Positions 15,613 to 17,107 of a stretch of 17,107 nt of DNA are shown here, one piece after another. The notes below the pieces were generated by a model, which was not told where the DNA came from, made no database searches, and saw only the letters and a list, made by a program, of their open reading frames with translations. The position numbers and the translations under genes were made by a program. The DNA lies in the NCBI GenBank assembly GCA_031273705.1, contig JAISRJ010000275.1:1-17107 (forward strand), in the 5' to 3' direction. Source of the stretch: Clostridiales bacterium (GTDB lineage: Bacteria; Bacillota; Clostridia; Lachnospirales; WQUN01). Numbering within the stretch: position 1 is the stretch's first letter; the number at the start of each line of letters is the position of its first letter.

Positions 15613-16144
15613 TGTCAGAATCTTTTCCCGAATCTTTTTCTAAAACCTCTTTGGAGTCGTCCTCATAATCCTCGTCGTTATAATCTTCTTCGTCCTCATA
15701 TTCCTCATCCAGCAAGTCGTCGGTTTTATCTTCGTCGTCAAAATCGTCTTTAGCTTTGTAATCGTCTAAATCTTTTTCATCGTCGTCATCATCGTCGTCA
15801 CGGACGATTTTTTCTTTTTTGACAGAATAATCTTCCCGCAGTTCCTCGTCCTTGGATACAACAGTGGAAATGCCTTGAAAAGAGCGAGCTAAGGGGCGTT
15901 CGCTAAGGACCTCCAGCAACGCGGGATCGGATTTTATCAGCAGTTTGCCCTCGCTTAATTCCTTAACGGCGATAGAAACAGCCCTGTCTGTAGGCGCGTA
16001 GGTTAAAGGGTTAGCGCCGTCGATAATCTGTCTGGCACGTTTTGCGGTCGCCAGTACGATTGTGTATCGGCTGGTAATTTGACTGTCAACTTTCTTTTCA
16101 TTGTTGAGTGTTTCCATCAGTTCCGAATAAGATGGTCTTAACAT
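15605..16144 (-). CDS. rpoZ: RNA polymerase omega subunit with long acidic C-terminal tail
   Basis: 179 aa. The first 70 or so residues are a normal omega: MLRPSYSEL, then SRYTIVLATAKRARQI (25-40), the helix that clamps the beta' subunit, then TDRAVSIAVKELSEGKLLI. Omega helps assemble and stabilise RNA polymerase. Most Bacillota omegas stop near 65-90 aa; here about 90 more residues follow. Residues 116-179 hold 39 Asp/Glu out of 64, including seven Asp in a row (116-122, encoded by GAC/GAT codons at 15779-15799). The tail is probably disordered and resembles the acidic tail of the delta subunit (RpoE). ATG start, ribosome site GAGGAG within the gmk 3' end; the gene overlaps priA by eight bases. 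Confidence 0.92.
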   Translation of the reverse strand: MLRPSYSELMETLNNEKKVDSQITSRYTIVLATAKRARQIIDGANPLTYAPTDRAVSIAVKELSEGKLLIKSDPALLEVLSERPLARSFQGISTVVSKDEELREDYSVKKEKIVRDDDDDDDEKDLDDYKAKDDFDDEDKTDDLLDEEYEDEEDYNDEDYEDDSKEVLEKDSGKDSDNE

Positions 16145-16150
16145 GGGCGA

Positions 16151-16747
16151 TTACTCCTCAAAACATTTGATAAGATCTTTACAGCGAGACGGCTTTAATG
16201 ATTCCGCCTCAACAATTGTGTTAATATCATGTACCGCGTTCTTTACTTCGTCATTTATAACCAGATAGTCATATTTATTTATTAGCTTTATTTCCTCATG
16301 GGCACGTTTGATTCTATCCTCTATAACGCCCAATTCTTCGGTATTGCGGTGTATCAAGCGGCGATTTAACTCGTCGATAGTAGGCGGCATAAGAAAAATC
16401 AATACGGCCTCGCTAAACTTTTTCTTTACTTGCAAAGCCCCGTTCACGTCTATTTCCAGAACAACGACTTTTCCTTCAGAAATCTGATTCTGCACATAAT
16501 TGCGCGGTGTGCCATAATAATAATCCATATAGACAGCGTGTTCCAGAAATTGGTTATTCTCTCGAATTTTAATAAATTCTTCTTTGGTACGAAAAAAATA
16601 ATCCTTTCCGTCTACTTCACCGTTTCTGGGCGGGCGTGTAGTAATAGATATCGAAAGCGCGTAGTTTTTTTTTGGATCAAGCCGCTTTACTACCGTGCCT
16701 TTCCCCGAACCCGATGGCCCTGAAATAATTACAAGCATACCCCTCAT
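16151..16747 (-). CDS. gmk: Guanylate kinase
   Basis: 198 aa cytoplasmic enzyme that phosphorylates GMP to GDP with ATP, needed for GTP supply and for recycling GMP from (p)ppGpp and c-di-GMP turnover. The P-loop GPSGSGKGT is at 10-18; the GMP-binding region SITTRPPRNGEVDGKDYFF covers 34-52, and YYYGTP follows in the GMP-binding domain. The length is typical. The start is ATG 16747 after AGAGGCGG; an in-frame ATG three codons later is possible but less well placed. rpoZ follows after six bases, the standard order. Confidence 0.96.
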   Translation of the reverse strand: MRGMLVIISGPSGSGKGTVVKRLDPKKNYALSISITTRPPRNGEVDGKDYFFRTKEEFIKIRENNQFLEHAVYMDYYYGTPRNYVQNQISEGKVVVLEIDVNGALQVKKKFSEAVLIFLMPPTIDELNRRLIHRNTEELGVIEDRIKRAHEEIKLINKYDYLVINDEVKNAVHDINTIVEAESLKPSRCKDLIKCFEE

Positions 16748-16870
16748 GAGAACCGCCTCTCGTCTTGTCGTAATTATTGACGATTTTTTTGAATATTAGC
16801 CCTTAGTCGTGTTAGCGCCGCCTGCCGGATTAAATAAAATTTCGTATTAAACAGACGCCTAAGACAATTC

Positions 16871-17107
16871 TCAGATCTGCTCTAACGGAACCTCCAAAGG
16901 AGCGCTGTCTTTTGAAACTATGCGATTCGCGACAGTTTCCGGTTGAATCGCCGAAAGGACTATATATTCGCTGTCAGTAATTATGACTGATCGGGTGCGC
17001 CTGCCATATGTAGCGTCAACTAAACGTCCCTTATCCCGCGCCTCTTGAATCATTCGTTTTATGGGCGCGGAGTCATTGCTGACCAAGGCTACAATCCTAT
17101 TCGCGAG
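16871..17107 (-). CDS. remA: Extracellular matrix regulatory protein RemA (DUF370), 5' end cut by window edge
   Basis: Small DNA-binding regulator that in B. subtilis activates biofilm matrix and osmoprotection genes. The visible part is 78 codons and starts mid-gene: the frame is open to the right edge, reading ANRIVALVSNDSAPIKRMIQ, which is the family's N-terminal region, so the true start lies beyond 17107. GRRTRSVIITDSEYIVLSA and QPETVANRI are the conserved core. The tail SKDSAPLEVPLEQI is unusual. It is followed by gmk after 123 bases, the normal remA-gmk-rpoZ order. The gap has no clear terminator and no promoter I can support. Confidence 0.93.
   Translation of the reverse strand, partial: LANRIVALVSNDSAPIKRMIQEARDKGRLVDATYGRRTRSVIITDSEYIVLSAIQPETVANRIVSKDSAPLEVPLEQI

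Noticed and set aside
17086..17107. GTC/TTG region near 17086 as the true remA start.
   Set aside because: The frame stays open to the window edge and encodes conserved RemA residues upstream, so the gene is simply cut.

Overview
The window looks like chromosomal DNA from an endospore-forming member of the Bacillota, most likely class Clostridia. The reasons are the spoVAC-spoVAD-spoVAE core without spoVAA/spoVAB, a GerA-type germination receptor, and the remA-gmk-rpoZ-priA-def-fmt-yugP gene order typical of Clostridia. Sixteen complete genes and one gene cut by the right edge cover nearly everything. No gap reaches 300 bases; the largest is the 138-base space between the two convergent gene blocks. 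I see no rRNA, tRNA, CRISPR array or intact insertion sequence. No species can be named from the sequence alone.

Left block (54-6650, + strand): spoVAC, spoVAD and spoVAE encode the core of the spore channel that moves calcium-dipicolinate into the forespore and releases it at germination. They run almost without a gap into three genes for the A, B and C subunits of a GerA-type germinant receptor, then into a secreted polysaccharide deacetylase. The SpoVA channel and a complete nutrient receptor are therefore probably co-transcribed, so the sensor and the channel it opens would be made together in the forespore. The C subunit is odd: it has no lipobox cysteine.

Middle (6651-6788): this gap between convergent genes is packed with structure. 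It holds a GC-rich hairpin, an intrinsic terminator and a perfect 11-bp inverted repeat. A related hairpin lies on the other side of the deacetylase gene (5687-5707). Parts of the gap look like IS200/IS605-type ends, and parts look like a c-di-GMP-I (GEMM) riboswitch; neither can be settled by eye.

Right block (6789-17107, - strand, read from the right edge leftward): remA (partial), gmk, rpoZ, priA, def, fmt and yugP, followed by an ABC exporter (ATPase, FtsX-type permease, HlyD-like adaptor). All are co-directional with short gaps or overlaps and could form one long transcript. It links matrix/osmotic regulation, GMP phosphorylation, RNA polymerase omega, replication restart, and formylation/deformylation of initiator methionine with an exporter in which the permease and adaptor starts are tightly coupled. 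Oddities are an omega subunit with a long, strongly acidic tail resembling that of the delta subunit, a PriA that seems to lack its winged-helix domain, and a 12-bp tandem repeat inside fmt. Nine of the sixteen visible start codons are GTG or TTG.
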